A stretch of 54,049 nt of DNA from contig NZ_JACLZJ010000013.1 in the NCBI RefSeq assembly GCF_014253075.1, positions 1 to 54,049 on the forward strand, in the 5' to 3' direction. This stretch comes from Ochrobactrum sp. CM-21-5 (GTDB lineage: Bacteria > Pseudomonadota > Alphaproteobacteria > Rhizobiales > Rhizobiaceae). Positions 51,913 through 54,049 of this stretch are shown piece by piece. Below the pieces are notes generated by a model. It did no database searches. It was given only the letters and a program-made list of their open reading frames with translations, and was not told the DNA's origin. The position numbers were made by a program, and so were the translations under genes. Position 1 is the first letter of the stretch, and every line of letters starts with the position of its first letter.

Positions 51913-51945
51913 ACAGAAAAGCCGCCCATTGGGCGGCTTTTCTGT
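51913..51945. terminator. Strong bidirectional terminator between the ABC operon and gnd
   Basis: Perfect 15-bp arms ACAGAAAAGCCGCCC and GGGCGGCTTTTCTGT around ATT. The built-in T/A tracts allow termination on both strands, serving the convergent ABC operon and gnd. Confidence 0.92.
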
Positions 51946-51959
51946 TCTAATTCTGAAAC

Positions 51960-53372
51960 TTATTTGTTCCAGGGACCGTGGAAGTCACCTTCCTTGTCGA
52001 TACGTTTGAAACCGTGTGAACCAAAGAAGTCACGCTGGCCCTGAATGACATTGGCCGTGCCAAGCGCCTGCGTGTAACTGTCGAAATAGCTGAGCGCCGA
52101 ACCGAGAGCCGGCACTGGCAGACCGGCGAGCGCGGCCCTGGCGACAACCTGACGAAGTCCCTTCGAAGCCGTCCCCATACGCTCCACGAAAGCGGGAGCG
52201 AGCAGAAGGTTGCGGCTCTCATTGCCTTCGAACGCCTGTGCAATGTCATCGAGCAATTGTGAACGGATGATGCATCCAGCGCGCCAGATGCGAGCTGTCT
52301 CGGCCAGCGGGATATTCCAGCCATGCTCGCGGGAAGCAGCCGTCATCACAGCGAAGCCCTGCGCATAGGCAGCGATCTTGCCTGCGAGCAAGCCCTGCTC
52401 CAGATCGGCAAGAAACTTCGTGTGGTCCGGAATGTCGAGGGTGCGAGCGGCAGGCTGATAGGCCCTGGCGGCAAGCACGCGCTCGGCCTTCAGTGAGGAG
52501 AGCGAACGCGCGGCGACCGCCGCTTCGATGGCCGTTGCCGGAACACCCAGCATCTGCGCTTCGATGGCAGACCAACGACCGGTGCCCTTCTGGCCAGCTT
52601 CGTCGAGAATGACATCAACCAGCGCCTTGCCGGTGTCCGGATCGGTGCTCTTGAGAACCTTCGCGGTAATTTCGATCAGATAGGAATTGAGCTGTCCTTC
52701 ATTCCATTTCTCGAATACATCCCCGATAGCCGGAGCCGACAGGCCAAGCCCGTCGCGCAAAATGCCATAAATTTCGGCAATCATCTGCATGTCGGCATAT
52801 TCGATGCCATTATGGATCGTCTTGACGAAATGACCTGCACCATCCGGCCCAACCAGCGCGCAACAAGGCTCATCCTTGTATTTCGCTGCTGCGGCAAGCA
52901 AAATTGGAGCAATGCGGTCATAGGCCTCCTGCGTACCGCCTACCATCATCGACGGGCCATGGCGAGCACCTTCAGCGCCACCGGAAACGCCCATGCCGAC
53001 AAATGTCGGGTCATTGGGACCAAGCGCCTTCAGACGACGTACCGTGTCGCGGTAATCGGAGTTACCAGCGTCGATCATGATATCGCCTTTCTCAAGGAAA
53101 GCCTTGAGGCGAGCAGTTTCGGCATCGACGGGCGCGCCGGCCTTGATGAGGAAGATGATGGGACGCGGCTTGCGGATATTTGTCGCCAATTCCTCGAACG
53201 TGGAGCAAGGGATGATCTTGTCACGCAATGCACCAGCTTTTTCAACGAAGGCTCTAAGGACGGGCTCATCACGGTCATAGACGGCTACAATGTAACCCTT
53301 CTCGGCTATATTCAGCGCCAGGTTGGATCCCATGACGCCAAGACCGACCATTCCGATATCTGCTTTTTCCAT
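51960..53372 (-). CDS. gnd: 6-phosphogluconate dehydrogenase, decarboxylating
   Basis: A 470-residue enzyme of the pentose phosphate pathway converting 6-phosphogluconate to ribulose 5-phosphate, CO2 and NADPH. Seen: Rossmann GLGVMGSNLALNIAEKG at 7-23, the substrate-binding SGGAEGARHGPSMMVGG near 130-146 and the catalytic lysine in GHFVKTIHNGIEY near 185. The length is standard for the long (dimeric) class. The ATG follows AAGGTGAAAG. It appears monocistronic, with 194 bp before it up to the broken MOSC gene. Confidence 0.97.
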   Translation of the reverse strand: MEKADIGMVGLGVMGSNLALNIAEKGYIVAVYDRDEPVLRAFVEKAGALRDKIIPCSTFEELATNIRKPRPIIFLIKAGAPVDAETARLKAFLEKGDIMIDAGNSDYRDTVRRLKALGPNDPTFVGMGVSGGAEGARHGPSMMVGGTQEAYDRIAPILLAAAAKYKDEPCCALVGPDGAGHFVKTIHNGIEYADMQMIAEIYGILRDGLGLSAPAIGDVFEKWNEGQLNSYLIEITAKVLKSTDPDTGKALVDVILDEAGQKGTGRWSAIEAQMLGVPATAIEAAVAARSLSSLKAERVLAARAYQPAARTLDIPDHTKFLADLEQGLLAGKIAAYAQGFAVMTAASREHGWNIPLAETARIWRAGCIIRSQLLDDIAQAFEGNESRNLLLAPAFVERMGTASKGLRQVVARAALAGLPVPALGSALSYFDSYTQALGTANVIQGQRDFFGSHGFKRIDKEGDFHGPWNK

Positions 53373-53566
53373 CTTTCACCTTCACAAACGTAATCCGCTG
53401 GCTTGTATGGACGGCACACGTGCCGCCAGACTGCACCATAGCAAGATTTGCTGCTGGCCCGTATTTCACAGGCCGCGCAATTAATCTCTACCCTATTGTG
53501 GGATGATCTAGGGCAAATGACGCAAAGTTGATAGGGCTTCCGGGCCAAAAATCACCGATATGCGTG

Positions 53567-53911
53567 TCAGACGCGCTCCAGCTTCTCATGCGGCAACGGA
53601 GGAAGCTCCACGTCGATGCGGTCATTCGCACGCACGGTTCCGCTGGAAAGAACGATCGCCATGATGCCCGATTTGCGGATCAAGCCGCCCTCCGGTGTCT
53701 TGTCCAGAACGGCATCGAGCAGTCCGCTCTGAAAATTCTCGATCTGCGAACATGGGTTGCGCAGCCCGGTTACTTCCAGCACCACATCCCGACCCAGCTT
53801 CAATCGTGTACCCTTGGGCAGACCAAGAAGATCGATGCCCCGCGTGGTGACATTCTCGCCCAGTTCGGCGGGGTGGACCAGGAACCCCTTACCCGCCAGT
53901 TGGACTTGCCC
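53567..53911 (-). pseudogene. MOSC-domain protein, 5' end lost to an insertion sequence
   Basis: The frame carries 114 residues of a MOSC (molybdenum cofactor sulfurase C-terminal) domain: GENVTTRGIDLLGLPKGTRL, then the conserved cysteine in LRNPCSQIENFQ and RKSGIMAIVLSSGTVRANDR. Reading upstream, homology ends at QVQLAGKGF and an in-frame TAA at 53912-53914 lies in the adjoining IS. Roughly the first 40 residues of a normal small MOSC protein are missing, so the gene is broken. The remaining ATG at 53803 would make only 78 residues. Confidence 0.75.
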
Positions 53912-54049
53912 TTATTTAGTGGAGAGGTTCTGTCTCAAAATTCCGGTTCATGATCTCGAACTGGATCGGCGATTTATACCCGAGGGCAGAATGTCTGCGC
54001 ACGGGATTATAGAACCCGTCAATATATTCGCCAATGGCTTTGGTTGCGT
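53912..54049 (-). mobile_element. IS3-family insertion sequence, right part only
   Basis: The element covers the transposase fragment and its terminal sequence, with its end at or close to 53912 (homology of the MOSC gene ends at 53911). The inverted repeat and target duplication cannot be checked because the other end is outside the window. Confidence 0.75.
53916..54049 (-). CDS. IS3-family transposase (OrfB), C-terminal fragment at window edge
   Basis: The last 44 residues of an integrase-core transposase on the minus strand, continuing beyond the window: YIDGFYNPVRRHSALGYKSP, then IQFEIMNRNFETEPLH and a stop at 53916-53918. The NPVRRHSALGYKSP motif is diagnostic of IS3-type OrfB proteins. 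Nothing shows whether the full element is intact. Confidence 0.88.
   Translation of the reverse strand, partial: ATKAIGEYIDGFYNPVRRHSALGYKSPIQFEIMNRNFETEPLH

Noticed and set aside
1..54049. CRISPR arrays, tRNA genes, prophage or conjugation genes
   Set aside because: No regularly spaced repeats, cloverleaf sequences or phage/plasmid genes were noticed on either strand; the only mobile element seen is the IS fragment at the right end.

Overview
The window carries a Brucella/Ochrobactrum-type (Rhizobiales, Alphaproteobacteria) replicon segment. The organism call rests on the rhizobial flagellar gene set (motB-motC-fliK, motE, flaF/flbT, an FtcR/Rem-type regulator), on a protein that reads as the Brucella quorum-sensing regulator VjbR, and on the gene order vjbR - tetR - HlyD/MFS pump - ABC transporter - gnd, which I recall from Brucella chromosome II. 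Unlike Brucella, where I recall the flagellar genes as split between separate loci, here almost all of them form one block of about 35 kb, as in Ochrobactrum.

Layout. Positions 1-256 hold a strong leftward rRNA-type promoter. Positions 257-1772 hold a BadF/BadG-type sugar kinase and an Rrf2 regulator. Positions 1781-7251 are a zinc-acquisition locus: a COG0523 GTPase and a DUF4198 protein in one operon, znuA divergent from znuC-znuB-zur, and three matching Zur-type operators. A PilZ protein (7397-7732) marks the border to the flagellar block.

Flagellar block, 7.7-42.1 kb. Leftward operons encode export and assembly parts (flgN-like, flgJ-like, fliJ-like, fliR, flhA, fliQ), hook and junction proteins (flgD, flgE, flgK, flgL), flagellin regulators (flbT, flaF), the master regulator ftcR, a lytic transglycosylase, fliK-motC-motB-fliH-like-fliF, the single flagellin fliC, and a long operon from a DUF1217 gene through flgF, fliI, flgB, flgC, fliE, flgG, flgA, flgI, motE, flgH, fliL to fliP. 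The divergent rightward operon is motA-fliM-(membrane coiled-coil protein)-fliN-fliG-flhB. No chemotaxis genes, fliA/flgM, fliD/fliS or fliO were recognised.

The main finding is a 14-bp element, consensus MAGYTTCRCGCAAG (two CAAGC-like half-sites 11 bp apart). It occurs seven times, always in the sense orientation and 39-54 bp before the first gene of a likely flagellar operon (flgJ-like, flhA, flgE, fliF, flgB, DUF1217, motA). The 11-bp direct-repeat spacing suits an OmpR-family dimer, so it is proposed as the binding site of FtcR, whose receiver domain has Glu where the phosphorylated Asp should be.

Right flank, 42.1-54.0 kb: a hypothetical gene preceded by two palindromes, vjbR, a TetR regulator divergent from an EmrAB-like pump with two near-identical operators, an ABC importer with a Pho-box-like element upstream, gnd, and a MOSC-domain gene cut by an IS3-family insertion sequence that runs off the window.
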